Counted from the stretch's first letter, positions 8,957 to 17,885 are shown. The stretch: DNA of 64,000 nt from JBPOFM01 sp041391925 (GCA_041391925.1 JAWKNA010000005.1:310001-374000); one strand, 5' to 3'. Program-made: numbers and translations. Notes: generated by a model not told the origin, from the sequence alone.

Positions 8957-10102
8957 TTAATCTAAACGTTTAAAAAAGGTAGGTTCATAATCATTCAGTA
9001 ATTCCGGATGGCAGATTTTTACTAAATCCTTTAAAACCAAATCAGGTCTTGCGGTGCCTAATTCGTAATAAATGACGCCGCCAGCGGCACCTTTGGTATT
9101 CACAAACGAATAGACATTTTTATTTTTAAAAGCATCAAAGCGAGTATAATGCTCGTTGGCTTTTGCAAGTGCTTCCAACGAATTGTAATACGAAGGACTT
9201 ATCCAAATGTCAGCATCTTTTGCTTTTTCAAAAACAGCTTCAAAACTCAAAGCCAAACTGCCGCTGGTTTTGGTGTCGCTCCAAAGGTAATTGACATTGG
9301 CATCGTTGAGCAATTGTGCTTCCGGACTGCTTCCGTTGGGCAAATACCACACATCTTTTTCCATTGCGCCACTTAAAACTGATGGTTTGCTTTTTACGCT
9401 TACAGCCAATTTTTTTGCTTCCAAATAATCACTTTCTATATGATTGAAAATGGAATCGGCTTCTTTTTCTTTATTGAACAATGCTCCAAAAAACTTAATC
9501 CATTCCGCTTTTGCCAACGGAGACGATTCCACCCAATCGCCATTATAAATCACCGGAATTCTCGATTTTTTGATGGTTTCAAAGGTTTTATTATTGCCAT
9601 CAATTCCAAATCCAACCACCACATTTGGATTCACTTCCAACAATACTTCGGTATTAATGCCTTCATTTTTGCCCAGTTCACGAATTTCTCCTTCATCAAT
9701 TCGTTTTCTGACTTTTTCCGAAGATATATAATCCGTTCCTGGAAAACCAACCAAAGTTTGTTCTACTCCAAGCAATTCCAACGCTGGAATGTGCGTGGTG
9801 GATGTCACGACAATACTTTCAATGGGTGTTATCAACATACCATCAAATTCATCAGCATTCAAAGTGATTTTTGCAGCATTCTCTTTAGGAATCAATGCAT
9901 AACGATATGTTTTATCAGCTTTGGGCCAAGGATTTTTGATTTCGAGTACACTATAATTCTCATACGCTGTGACAGAAAATCCTTTTGCATAAGAAATGGA
10001 TACATTTTTAGTGTCCAAAGGTGGCAATTTTCGGGATAAGCCTTTGTCCTCTTTGCAATTTAAAAAAGAAAGAACGAATAGTAAAATGAAGATTTTTTTC
10101 AC
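8957..10102 (-). CDS. periplasmic-binding lipoprotein of B12/iron ABC transporter (BtuF-like)
   Basis: 381 residues. A lipoprotein signal ends with the lipobox FLNC (Cys16), so it is anchored to a membrane facing the periplasm. The middle carries the PBP class III pattern: ESIVVTSTTHIPALELLGV, then VLLEVNPNVVVGFG, and IPVIYNGDWVESSPLAKAEW, as in BtuF and FhuD-type proteins. It is the first gene of the three-gene uptake unit, divergent from the riboswitch-controlled receptor. Cobalamin or a related corrinoid is the inferred ligand. Confidence 0.88.
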   Translation of the reverse strand: MKKIFILLFVLSFLNCKEDKGLSRKLPPLDTKNVSISYAKGFSVTAYENYSVLEIKNPWPKADKTYRYALIPKENAAKITLNADEFDGMLITPIESIVVTSTTHIPALELLGVEQTLVGFPGTDYISSEKVRKRIDEGEIRELGKNEGINTEVLLEVNPNVVVGFGIDGNNKTFETIKKSRIPVIYNGDWVESSPLAKAEWIKFFGALFNKEKEADSIFNHIESDYLEAKKLAVSVKSKPSVLSGAMEKDVWYLPNGSSPEAQLLNDANVNYLWSDTKTSGSLALSFEAVFEKAKDADIWISPSYYNSLEALAKANEHYTRFDAFKNKNVYSFVNTKGAAGGVIYYELGTARPDLVLKDLVKICHPELLNDYEPTFFKRLD

Positions 10103-10121
10103 AGCGATAGGTTTTCAACCT

Positions 10122-10129
10122 CAAAAATA
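10122..10129 (-). promoter_or_regulatory. -7 promoter element for the btuFCD-like operon
   Basis: The minus strand reads TATTTTTG, a full TAnnTTTG match, about 20 bases before the binding-protein start. I see no clear TTG at -33. No B12-box lies on this strand, so this transcript does not appear to carry its own riboswitch. Confidence 0.45.
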
Positions 10130-10151
10130 AGATTATTTAAACTTTCTAGTG

Positions 10152-10171
10152 AAACATTAAACAAAATGTTT
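10152..10171. repeat. 7-bp inverted repeat between divergent B12 genes
   Basis: AAACATT, six bases, AATGTTT: a perfect 7-bp inverted repeat halfway between the two divergent promoters. Its right arm runs into the -7 element of the receptor promoter. It could be an operator for a regulator acting on both directions; no protein can be assigned. Confidence 0.4.
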
Positions 10172-10178
10172 AATTTCG
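10171..10178 (+). promoter_or_regulatory. -7 promoter element for the riboswitch / TonB receptor transcript
   Basis: TAATTTCG matches TAnnTTTG at all but one position. Transcription would begin about 10183, exactly where the first riboswitch stem begins, which supports it. A -33 TTG is not evident. Confidence 0.5.
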
Positions 10179-10182
10179 CATC

Positions 10183-10356
10183 GAATTTAGGTTTCGTTCA
10201 GTTTTTAGGATTGAACGAATTAAAAGGGAATCTGGTCAAAATCCAGAGCTGTTCCCGCAACTGTAGGCTATCAAGCTTCATGTAAAACTTCACGTCACTG
10301 GAAAATTTTCTGGGAAGACTCACATGAAGACGCAAGTCAGGAGACCTGCCAAATTC
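10183..10356 (+). promoter_or_regulatory. cobalamin (B12) riboswitch
   Basis: The conserved B12-box AAGTCAGGAGACCTGCC is at 10334-10350. Upstream is the core GGGAATCTGGTC ... CCAGAGCTGTTCCCGCAACTGT at about 10225-10264. The closing stem P1 pairs GAATTT (10183-10188) with AAATTC (10351-10356). These features identify a class-I cobalamin riboswitch, which binds adenosyl- or other cobalamins and turns the downstream gene off. Downstream, AACTTT (10371-10376) can pair with AAAGTT (10384-10389), but I see no clear U-tract, so control may be at translation rather than by termination. The regulated gene is the TonB receptor at 10432. Confidence 0.95.
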
Positions 10357-10431
10357 AAACACATAAGTCAAACTTTCGGGATAAAAGTTGGAGTATGATT
10401 TTCATACTACTCTCGAGTATTAACAATTAAA

Positions 10432-12360
10432 ATGAACAACAAAGTAATGTTTGGTGTATTGGCATTTGGTATGTCGGTATCAGGTTTTGCACAACAGCAA
10501 ATCGATTCCACAAAAGTGGAACAATTGGAAGAAGTCGTCGTGACGGACTCTAAATTCAATCTCAAACGAGAACATTCAGGTAAAGTCATTACCAAGATTA
10601 CCCAAAAAGACTTACAACGGCAACAAGGGAAATCGATTGCTGAAATCATTAATTCGACAGCCGGAATTGAAATCAGCGGTACCAAAAGCAATGCTGGGCA
10701 AAACCTTGCTTATTACATCAGAGGTGGAAGAAATCGTCAAGTTTTGGTAGTGATTGATGGTATTGCGGTGACCGATGCGTCCCAAATTGCCAATGATTAT
10801 GATTTGAGATTGTTAAATGTCGACCAAGTAGAAAGTATCGAGATTTTAAAAGGGGCTTCGAGTACATTGTATGGTTCTGGAGCTGCAACTGCTGTCATCA
10901 ATATTAAGTTGAAAAATGCTTCAAAGGATAAAATCGCTGCGAATTTTACAAGTAGCGTTGGAAGTAATCAAACTTCAGATGAAAACAACTATGCGATTGA
11001 GGATTTTAGAAATTCTGTGTCCCTGAACGGAACATTGGATAAATTTAGTTATTTGGCAAGTTTCGGGAATCAATACACCGATGGGTTATCCGCAATTTCC
11101 AATGGCACAGAATCTGACCCATACAATGCCATCAATGGAAATTTAAAATTGGGTTATGAATTTTCAAAGGCGTTTAAAATGAATGCCTATGCAAGTTTTG
11201 ATAAGTTCAAGGCCGATTTTGATGATGCCTTTTCGGGAATTGATACAGACGACCTGTCAAAAACAAATCAGTATCGTCTAGGGATTGCTCCAGAATTCAC
11301 TTATAAAAACGGAAGCATCACCTTGAACGCGGCTTACAATAACATCGAGCGTGAGATAGTTTCCAGTTATCCTGCCAAATTTAATGCGGAAAGTTTTGTT
11401 GGCGATATATTCAATCGTTACAATTTTAATGATTCCTTTTATACAGTTTTAGGTATGAATGTACAGGAAAATCAAATGGAAAGTTTTTCAATTCCCTTTG
11501 GTGGAACTGATTTTGAACAGAGCATCAATCCGGAAAACGCCAAGTTCACACTCATCGACCCTTATGCCAATGTGGTGTATGTGTCCGAATTTGGATTGAA
11601 TGTGAATGCAGGTGCACGATTTAACAATCATTCTGAATACGGAAGTCATTTGGTGTATAGCTTGAATCCCTCGTTCAGAAAAGAATTGAATTTTGGGTAC
11701 ATCAAAGGATTGGCGAGTTATAGCACAGCTTATATTACACCATCATTGTATCAATTATTTGAACCGACCTATGGCAATTCGGAATTAAGACCTGAAGAAA
11801 ATACTACGATTGAACTTGGAGCGGAACTTAATATTAAGGATAAAGCATTAGTCAGTGTTGTGTATTTTAATCGTGATGAGAAGAATTTTATTGATTTTAT
11901 CGATTTGGGAAATTTTGAATATCAATATAAAAATGTGGACGAAGCATTTACGGCAAGTGGGTTTGAGTTTACAGCCAATTATAAAATCACTAAAAAATTG
12001 ACAATGAATGCCAATGCAACCTACACCAAAGTTGAGGAAGATTTAAACTTGCGAATCCCAGAATTGAAAGTCAACGCACGACTGGATTATCAGCTGTGCG
12101 ATGCAACTTTTATGAGTTTATCGTATCAATATAACGACGATAGAAGGGATTCGGTTTATAACAATGACACTTTCATGAATGAAGATGTCACCTTAAAAAG
12201 TTACAGTCTTTTGGATGTGTATGTCAGTCATAAAATCATCAAAGAAAAGGTGACACTTTTTGCAAATGTCACCAATATTTTAAATGAAGACTATGTAGAA
12301 TTGTTTGGTTACAGCACCAAAGGGCGAAATATTAATTTAGGGGTTACAATTCGTTTATAA
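10432..12360 (+). CDS. TonB-dependent outer-membrane receptor, BtuB-like
   Basis: 642 residues. A signal peptide (residues about 1-20, ending GFAQ) is followed by a TonB-box-like segment (EQLEEVVVTDSKF), the plug domain (ITQKDLQRQQGKSIAEIIN ... IEILKGASSTLYGSGA) and a beta-barrel ending in NLGVTIRL. It imports a ligand across the outer membrane using TonB energy. The cobalamin riboswitch directly upstream and the divergent ABC uptake operon make cobalamin or a corrinoid the likely substrate. The length is like E. coli BtuB (about 600 residues) and well below SusC-type receptors. There is no N-terminal carboxypeptidase-like extension. Confidence 0.92.
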   Translation: MNNKVMFGVLAFGMSVSGFAQQQIDSTKVEQLEEVVVTDSKFNLKREHSGKVITKITQKDLQRQQGKSIAEIINSTAGIEISGTKSNAGQNLAYYIRGGRNRQVLVVIDGIAVTDASQIANDYDLRLLNVDQVESIEILKGASSTLYGSGAATAVINIKLKNASKDKIAANFTSSVGSNQTSDENNYAIEDFRNSVSLNGTLDKFSYLASFGNQYTDGLSAISNGTESDPYNAINGNLKLGYEFSKAFKMNAYASFDKFKADFDDAFSGIDTDDLSKTNQYRLGIAPEFTYKNGSITLNAAYNNIEREIVSSYPAKFNAESFVGDIFNRYNFNDSFYTVLGMNVQENQMESFSIPFGGTDFEQSINPENAKFTLIDPYANVVYVSEFGLNVNAGARFNNHSEYGSHLVYSLNPSFRKELNFGYIKGLASYSTAYITPSLYQLFEPTYGNSELRPEENTTIELGAELNIKDKALVSVVYFNRDEKNFIDFIDLGNFEYQYKNVDEAFTASGFEFTANYKITKKLTMNANATYTKVEEDLNLRIPELKVNARLDYQLCDATFMSLSYQYNDDRRDSVYNNDTFMNEDVTLKSYSLLDVYVSHKIIKEKVTLFANVTNILNEDYVELFGYSTKGRNINLGVTIRL

Positions 12361-12361
12361 T

Positions 12362-12393
12362 AAAAAAGCCGCTCATTAGAGCGGCTTTTTTAT
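12362..12393. terminator. bidirectional intrinsic terminator
   Basis: AAAAAAGCCGCTC, a four-base loop, then GAGCGGCTTTTTT. The GC-rich perfect stem has A/T tracts on both sides and sits between the converging TonB receptor and S41 protease genes. Confidence 0.92.
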
Positions 12394-13856
12394 TAGTTAT
12401 TGAGTTGGCTTCTAAAAGAGCTTGGAGACATTTCAGAATCAATATACATTTCATTCTCAAGTAATTTGGCATCTATTTTAGCGTGTATGGCATTAAACTC
12501 CATAAGGTTTGGCTCACTCATTCTACCATTTCCTGAAATATGCTGAATGGCTCTTGCCAATAGTGGCTCATTGATATCTCCTAAAATCCCAAAATTTCTT
12601 GGGGTTTCCATAAGGGCAAATGTTGGCTGTGGTTCAATACCTGTAGAAGGAACTTGTCCATCATTTTTATTAACCGAAATTGCAACCAAAGGTTGCAATG
12701 CATAGGTATGGTTAGGGTTGACATTATCACGAGAAAAATCTGGAGAATCATAAATGGTAATGGAAGCCTGTGACTTTCCTACAGTTGTATCACCAATTTG
12801 AATCACATCAATATATTCTTTAAGGCTATTTATCATCATTTCGCTTGCAGAAGCTGTTCTATCGGTCGTCAATATATACACTCTGTCAAGATTCAAGCTG
12901 TTGATGGAAGCGCCTCCATCTATGGTAGAAGTAAAGTTGTAGTTGGTATTGGCAGCCTGCAAATCAGAATTATAAATGAGCTTTGAAAACACCTGTCCAT
13001 TAAATTGGCCAGTAATCATGCTTCCCAAATAAGACGCTACAGCAACACTACCGCCACCATTGTAGCGTAAATCAAGCACCAACTCCTGAACATTATTGGC
13101 TTGAAAGGTGGCAAAAGCTTGGTTCAGTTCATTTGCAAAATTAAATGTAAACGCATTGTACATTAGATAACCGACATTAACACCATCCACTGGAATTACT
13201 TCTGCGATGTGCACTGGGTTTTCAGTGTATGGTTGCTTTGTCAAGGTTACTGATTCTCCATTGGGAGTGATGGTATCATCATCTGTAGTCGGTGTACCAT
13301 TGTCATCATAATCAGCAAATTCTAAAGTATAACTGTCTTGATTCAATAAAGAATTTAAATTGTCAGCAGTTAGAGACGTGCCATTTATAGAAGTGAAAAT
13401 TTGACCTCTTTCAAGATTCATTCCGCTGGCAACACTATTATTTAGTACAAGCCTTATAATTCCAAAAGCGTTGGTAGTGCTACCAGGCACATAATAAAAA
13501 TTATATTCCAGTCCATTACTTTTAAAAACACCACTGAGCAGTTGTTCCAGAGCAATATAATCACTTACAATTACACTAAATCGATCAACTGTTTGCCTTT
13601 GATAGATGAGACTTTCAAAAAGCTCTTCAGGTGCCGAAAAACTGTTCAAATAGGACGCATATTCTTCATTGGATGAAAATCGGTCATTTGCCAAATCGGG
13701 TATTTCATCTTTGTAAAGATAAAATGCATTCATCCCCTTCCAGACAAAATCAGAGATTTCACTCGCTGAAATGGCATTATCATCTTGGTCTTCAAAACAA
13801 CTCGTGGTTAGACTGAATGCCAAAAAGGCGATGAAGGTATTTTTTAAAATTCTCAT
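12393..13856 (-). CDS. S41 family peptidase lipoprotein
   Basis: 487 residues. The lipobox TTSC (Cys20) makes it a membrane-anchored lipoprotein. Residues about 130-175 (VLNNSVASGMNLERGQIFTS) look like the PDZ part of C-terminal-processing-type proteases. The catalytic domain follows, with VQELVLDLRYNGGGS and the nucleophile region TDRTASASEMMINSL (Ser near 337) then IGDTTVGKSQAS. The domain order fits bacteroidotal S41 lipoproteins, which cut proteins at or near the C-terminus. The target is unknown. It stands alone, divergent from the sigma-factor operon. Confidence 0.88.
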   Translation of the reverse strand: MRILKNTFIAFLAFSLTTSCFEDQDDNAISASEISDFVWKGMNAFYLYKDEIPDLANDRFSSNEEYASYLNSFSAPEELFESLIYQRQTVDRFSVIVSDYIALEQLLSGVFKSNGLEYNFYYVPGSTTNAFGIIRLVLNNSVASGMNLERGQIFTSINGTSLTADNLNSLLNQDSYTLEFADYDDNGTPTTDDDTITPNGESVTLTKQPYTENPVHIAEVIPVDGVNVGYLMYNAFTFNFANELNQAFATFQANNVQELVLDLRYNGGGSVAVASYLGSMITGQFNGQVFSKLIYNSDLQAANTNYNFTSTIDGGASINSLNLDRVYILTTDRTASASEMMINSLKEYIDVIQIGDTTVGKSQASITIYDSPDFSRDNVNPNHTYALQPLVAISVNKNDGQVPSTGIEPQPTFALMETPRNFGILGDINEPLLARAIQHISGNGRMSEPNLMEFNAIHAKIDAKLLENEMYIDSEMSPSSFRSQLNN

Positions 13857-14018
13857 AGTATGTTGTATTTTCTAATTCTATAGCAAGGTATTGGTCTATT
13901 AAACTTTAAATTTACTTACATTATTGTGAATTAAAAATAATTTGTAACAAAAATTAAAGTGTTTCGTCGTAAAGATAGAAACAGGAATAACTAACCTGTT
14001 TTAAAACTAATCATCAAA

Positions 14019-14531
14019 ATGACACAGGCAGATTTTGTAAACATAGTGATGCCTTTCAAAGATAAGGTGTTCCGATTGGCAAAGCGATTGCTGGTTTCTA
14101 AGGAAGAAGCTGAGGACGCTACGCAAGAAATTCTGTTGAAATTATGGAACAACCAAGAAAAGATGGATGACTATAAAAATGTCGAAGCCTTTTCAATGAC
14201 AATGACCAAAAATTTTTGTCTGGATCGTTTGAAATCAAAACAGGCACAGAATTTGAAAATTGTTCATAGCAATTATCAAGATAATAACACCTCATTACAA
14301 AAACAGGTGGAATTGAATGACAGTGTCAACTGGGTCTCAAAAATAATAGAGGCCTTGCCTGAACAACAAAAAATAATATTGCAATTGAGAGATATAGAGC
14401 AGTACGAATTTGAAGAAATAGCAGAGATGCTAGAAATGAACCAAACAGCCATTCGTGTGGCCCTATCAAGAGCAAGAAAAACAATTAGGGAAGAATTAAC
14501 AAACAAGCACAATTATGGTGTCAAATATTAA
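14019..14531 (+). CDS. ECF-type RNA polymerase sigma factor
   Basis: 170 residues. Region 2 (residues about 10-75) has RLLVSKEEAEDATQEILLKL. Region 4 (about 105-160) has LPEQQKIILQLRDIEQ and the HTH EEIAEMLEMNQTAIRVALSR. It directs RNA polymerase to a small set of genes in response to a signal. Its last 17 bases overlap the start of a single-pass membrane protein, the usual layout for a sigma factor and its controlling partner. Two DUF4252 proteins follow and are candidate output genes. Confidence 0.93.
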   Translation: MTQADFVNIVMPFKDKVFRLAKRLLVSKEEAEDATQEILLKLWNNQEKMDDYKNVEAFSMTMTKNFCLDRLKSKQAQNLKIVHSNYQDNNTSLQKQVELNDSVNWVSKIIEALPEQQKIILQLRDIEQYEFEEIAEMLEMNQTAIRVALSRARKTIREELTNKHNYGVKY

Positions 14532-15009
14532 CATAGAAAAGCTACTGGAAAAGTACGACAATGGCGAAACAAGCCTAAAGGAAGAGCAGCAGTTGAGAGC
14601 TTATTTTGCTCAAGACACAATTGCGCCCCATTTGGAACCTTATAGAGTGATGTTTCAATATTTTTCCAATACTAAACAGGAAACTTTTTCTAAAGATATT
14701 CCAATACAGGTAAAGAAGCGTAGTTATATCTACCAATGGATTTCCGTTGCAGCAGTCATTGCCATTATGTTTGGAATTTTTACTCAGTTCAATGGTGATG
14801 AACCTAAAACGTTCAATAACCTTACTGAAGAAGAACAATTGGTTTACACCCAAACCAAAGAAGCATTTAACCTTTTGTCCTCTAAATTCAATCAGGGCGC
14901 TTCCAACGCAAATGTTTTGGGACTAGTTGGAACACAATTTGACAAAGGTGCCGATAAAGTAGAGTATGTGAGTGAATTATCAAAAACAACGAATAAAATT
15001 TTAAAATAA
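14515..15009 (+). CDS. single-pass membrane protein, candidate anti-sigma factor
   Basis: 164 residues. The N-terminus (IEKLLEKYDNGETSLKEEQQ) resembles the cytoplasmic part of flavobacterial proteins found beside ECF sigma genes. One membrane segment follows at about residues 70-86 (YQWISVAAVIAIMFGIFTQF), then a periplasmic tail of about 75 residues. It overlaps the sigma gene by 17 bases. No zinc-binding HxxxCxxC motif is visible, so the anti-sigma assignment rests on position and topology. Confidence 0.7.
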   Translation: MVSNINIEKLLEKYDNGETSLKEEQQLRAYFAQDTIAPHLEPYRVMFQYFSNTKQETFSKDIPIQVKKRSYIYQWISVAAVIAIMFGIFTQFNGDEPKTFNNLTEEEQLVYTQTKEAFNLLSSKFNQGASNANVLGLVGTQFDKGADKVEYVSELSKTTNKILK

Positions 15010-15053
15010 CCCAATAAGACAAATAAAAACAAGTAATTAAACAATTAGAAATC

Positions 15054-15629
15054 ATGAAGAAATTAGTAATCCTATTAGCAATTATCATCGCTCCAGTTAT
15101 GTCCTTCGGGCAAAGTATTTTTGACAAGTACGAAGATATGGAAGGTGTATCATCATTCGTTTTGACCCAAAAAATGTTCAATATGATTGCATCTATTGAT
15201 GTAAACATGGACGATCCGGAAGATCAAGCATTTATGGATATGGCCAAAAAAATTACAGGACTTAAAGTTTATACTACAGGAAGTGAAAAAACAGCAGCAG
15301 ATATGAATGCCACAGTAAAATCATATTTGGGAAGCTCAAAATTGGAAGAACTGATGCGCATGAAAGATGGCAATCAAACCGTCAACTTCTATGTGAAAGA
15401 AGGGAAAGATGAAAACCACGTCAAAGAATTATTGATGGTCATCAACGGTCTTAAAGAATTGACCCAAGGAGAGGACATTAAAATCAATGGAAAAAAACGT
15501 GAATTCGAAACTGTATTATTGTCACTTACTGGAGATATTGATTTGAGACAAATCTCTAAATTGACACAGAAAATGAATGTTCCTGGCGGCGACCAGCTTA
15601 ACGAAGCCGGAAAAGGCAAAAAACAGTAA
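15054..15629 (+). CDS. DUF4252 domain secreted protein
   Basis: 191 residues. A signal peptide (MKKLVILLAIIIAPVMSFGQ) is followed by the DUF4252 domain (FVLTQKMFNMIASIDV, ITGLKVYTTGSEK, LEELMRMKDGNQTVNFYVKE). The family is common in Bacteroidetes and its function is not known. It is third in the ECF operon, 44 bases after the membrane protein. A second DUF4252 protein follows, which suggests a pair that acts together in the cell envelope. Confidence 0.85.
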   Translation: MKKLVILLAIIIAPVMSFGQSIFDKYEDMEGVSSFVLTQKMFNMIASIDVNMDDPEDQAFMDMAKKITGLKVYTTGSEKTAADMNATVKSYLGSSKLEELMRMKDGNQTVNFYVKEGKDENHVKELLMVINGLKELTQGEDIKINGKKREFETVLLSLTGDIDLRQISKLTQKMNVPGGDQLNEAGKGKKQ

Positions 15630-15637
15630 TAATAGCA

Positions 15638-16183
15638 ATGACTTCATTAATCAAGCATATTGCAGTAATTGTATTTTTGGTTGCAACACTTTTAAGTTGC
15701 AACCAAAATCCATCATTGCAAACTTATTTTGTCGATAATCAAGAACAACCTAATTTTCTTTCCATCGATGTACCGGTTTCGATGTTGAAAATTGATGAAA
15801 CAAAATTAACCGACGAACAGATGGAAGCCTATCATTCAGTTCAAAAGCTGAACATGTTGGCCTACAAAAAAGATAGTGTCAATTCAACAGATTACAAAGC
15901 TGAATTGGCAAAGGTCAAAACCATCCTTGACGATTCCAAATATCAGGAATTGATGCGAGGCGGCAACTCAACCGATGGAAAATTCATTATCAAATATTTA
16001 GGTGAAGATGATGATATTGATGAATTTATCCTTTTTGGTAGCGCCAATGATATGGGTTTTGCAGTAGTTAGGGTTTTGGGAGATGACATGGACCCCAATA
16101 AATTGATGAAACTGTCTTCGGTTATTGAAGCCGGAAATGTTGATAATGCACAGATAAATCAGTTCATTAATTTTTTTAAGTAA
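15638..16183 (+). CDS. DUF4252 domain lipoprotein
   Basis: 181 residues. The lipobox LLSC (Cys21) marks it as a lipoprotein, unlike its soluble neighbour. Shared DUF4252 features are FLSIDVPVSMLKIDETKL, YQELMRGGNSTDGKFIIKYL and the closing MKLSSVIEAGNVDNAQ. It starts eight bases after the first DUF4252 gene and ends the operon. The two are probably ancient paralogues, one soluble and one lipid-anchored. Function unknown. Confidence 0.83.
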   Translation: MTSLIKHIAVIVFLVATLLSCNQNPSLQTYFVDNQEQPNFLSIDVPVSMLKIDETKLTDEQMEAYHSVQKLNMLAYKKDSVNSTDYKAELAKVKTILDDSKYQELMRGGNSTDGKFIIKYLGEDDDIDEFILFGSANDMGFAVVRVLGDDMDPNKLMKLSSVIEAGNVDNAQINQFINFFK

Positions 16184-16214
16184 AACAAACTTCAAATTCA
16201 AATTTGAAAGCACT

Positions 16215-16251
16215 AAATCACTCGGAATCCTTTTCGGGTGATTTTTTTTTC
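16215..16251. terminator. bidirectional intrinsic terminator
   Basis: AAATCACTCG pairs with CGGGTGATTT (one T-G wobble) and is followed by a run of nine T on the + strand, with A-rich sequence on the other side. It ends the DUF4252 operon and overlaps the stop of the minus-strand small membrane protein. Confidence 0.8.
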
Positions 16252-16430
16252 TCTGTGCTAAACAAAACATAGTAAATATTGGCTACAATAAACGAAAAAC
16301 AGGAAAACAAAATCAATTTTACGATGAAATAATCCAAGACATCAAAAACACCAGCAACAAAAAATGCCACCACCATAGATGCTGAAAACCAAAGAATGAA
16401 TTGATCTTTTGTGAACAATTTAAAATTCAT
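16218..16430 (-). CDS. small two-segment membrane protein, unknown function
   Basis: 70 residues with two hydrophobic segments (about 10-30 and 33-58) and a charged tail (EKKKSPEKDSE). Its start overlaps the purB stop by four bases, so it is probably translated with purB. Its final codons lie in the terminator stem. I do not recognise a family. The overlap and the clear membrane topology support a real gene, though a short ORF kept open by chance is possible. Confidence 0.6.
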   Translation of the reverse strand: MNFKLFTKDQFILWFSASMVVAFFVAGVFDVLDYFIVKLILFSCFSFIVANIYYVLFSTEKKKSPEKDSE

Positions 16431-17770
16431 ATACCTGTATAATTGTTTGGGGTGATTTGTTTCAATTCTATTTTAATCTCATTGGAAACCTCTAAAGTAT
16501 CAATAAAATCTGAAATCGATTTTTGGTTGATTTTTTCATTGGTACGTGTCAAGCCTTTTAACGCTTCATAAGGATTTGGATAGCCTTCTCTTCTCAAAAT
16601 TGTCTGGATAGCTTCTGCAACTACAGCCCAATTGTTTTCCAAATCTTCGGCGAACTTACTTTCATTCAATACCAATTTGTTCAGACCTTTTAAAGTGGAT
16701 TTGAATCCAATCAAAGTATGTGCAAAAGGAACACCTATGTTTCTTAAAACTGTACTGTCGGTCAAATCACGCTGTAATCTAGAAATAGGCAATTTTGCGG
16801 ATAAGTGCTCAAAAAGTGCATTGGCAATTCCCAGATTGCCCTCACTGTTTTCAAAGTCAATGGGATTCACTTTATGTGGCATTGCAGAACTCCCAACTTC
16901 ACCTTCTTTAATTTTCTGCTTGAAATAATCCATCGATACATAGGTCCAAATATCCCTATCTAAATCAATCAAAATGTTGTTGATACGCTTTAGAGTGTCA
17001 AACAAGGCCGCCATATGGTCATAATGCTCAATCTGCGTGGTCGGGAAGGAATGTTGTAGTCCTAATTTTTTCTGTACAAACTGACTTCCAAAAGCTTTCC
17101 AGTCTATGTTGGGGTATGCCACTTTGTGAGCATTAAAATTACCCGTTGCTCCACCAAATTTGGCTGCACTTGGGATATCATTCAGCAGATTGAATTGCTC
17201 TTTCAATCGCACCACAAATACTTCAATTTCTTTTCCCAATCGTGTTGGAGAAGCAGGTTGTCCATGTGTACGTGCCAACATTGGAATGTTTGCCCATTCT
17301 TTGGAAAGCTCCTCCAATTTATCCAATAGAATGTTATATTCAGTAATATATATATCATTCATAGCCTGTTTGATACTCAAAGGGATGGCTGTATTGTTAA
17401 TGTCTTGGGAGGTTAGTCCAAAATGGATGAATTCTTTAAGATGGGAAATCTTTAAAATATCAAATTGTTCCTTAATGAAATATTCAACCGCCTTTACATC
17501 ATGGTTGGTCACTTTTTCAATGTCTTTGATTTTTAAGGCGTCTTGAGTTGAAAAATTGGTGTAAATCGCTCTTAATTTTTCAAACATGGAAGTGTCAAAT
17601 CCTGCGAGTTGAGGCAATGGCAATTCACACAACGCAACAAAATACTCAATTTCGACCTGAACTCTGTATTGTATTAAAGCTTCTTCGGAAAAGTAAGATG
17701 CTAATTCATTAACTTGTTTTCGATAACGACCATCAATAGGAGAAATAGCATTAAGTGATGATAAGGACAT
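16427..17770 (-). CDS. purB: adenylosuccinate lyase
   Basis: 447 residues, normal length. It catalyses two fumarate-releasing steps of purine synthesis: SAICAR to AICAR, and adenylosuccinate to AMP. The fumarase-superfamily signature with SSAMPHKVNPIDFENSEGN (residues about 291-309) contains the catalytic loop serine. The N-terminal SLNAISPIDGRYRKQVNELA and the His-containing TSQDINN motif also fit. It is the first gene of a two-gene unit with the small membrane protein, behind a TATCTTTG element. Confidence 0.97.
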   Translation of the reverse strand: MSLSSLNAISPIDGRYRKQVNELASYFSEEALIQYRVQVEIEYFVALCELPLPQLAGFDTSMFEKLRAIYTNFSTQDALKIKDIEKVTNHDVKAVEYFIKEQFDILKISHLKEFIHFGLTSQDINNTAIPLSIKQAMNDIYITEYNILLDKLEELSKEWANIPMLARTHGQPASPTRLGKEIEVFVVRLKEQFNLLNDIPSAAKFGGATGNFNAHKVAYPNIDWKAFGSQFVQKKLGLQHSFPTTQIEHYDHMAALFDTLKRINNILIDLDRDIWTYVSMDYFKQKIKEGEVGSSAMPHKVNPIDFENSEGNLGIANALFEHLSAKLPISRLQRDLTDSTVLRNIGVPFAHTLIGFKSTLKGLNKLVLNESKFAEDLENNWAVVAEAIQTILRREGYPNPYEALKGLTRTNEKINQKSISDFIDTLEVSNEIKIELKQITPNNYTGI

Positions 17771-17795
17771 GGTTGCGTTGTTTTTTTGAAAGATG

Positions 17796-17803
17796 CAAAG
17801 ATA
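17796..17803 (-). promoter_or_regulatory. -7 promoter element for purB
   Basis: The minus strand reads TATCTTTG, a full TAnnTTTG match, about 26 bases before the purB start. No TTG is found at the right -33 distance. Confidence 0.45.
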
Positions 17804-17885
17804 GCAAAGAAAGTTAGAAGAGGGAAGCTAGGAGTCAGAAGATTGAAGTCTAAAATCATTATATTTATATTAAAAATTCGATATC

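Noticed and set aside
9440..10039. Plus-strand ORF of 199 codons opposite the BtuF-like gene
   Set aside because: Phe/Ile-rich antisense reading of a well-supported lipoprotein gene.
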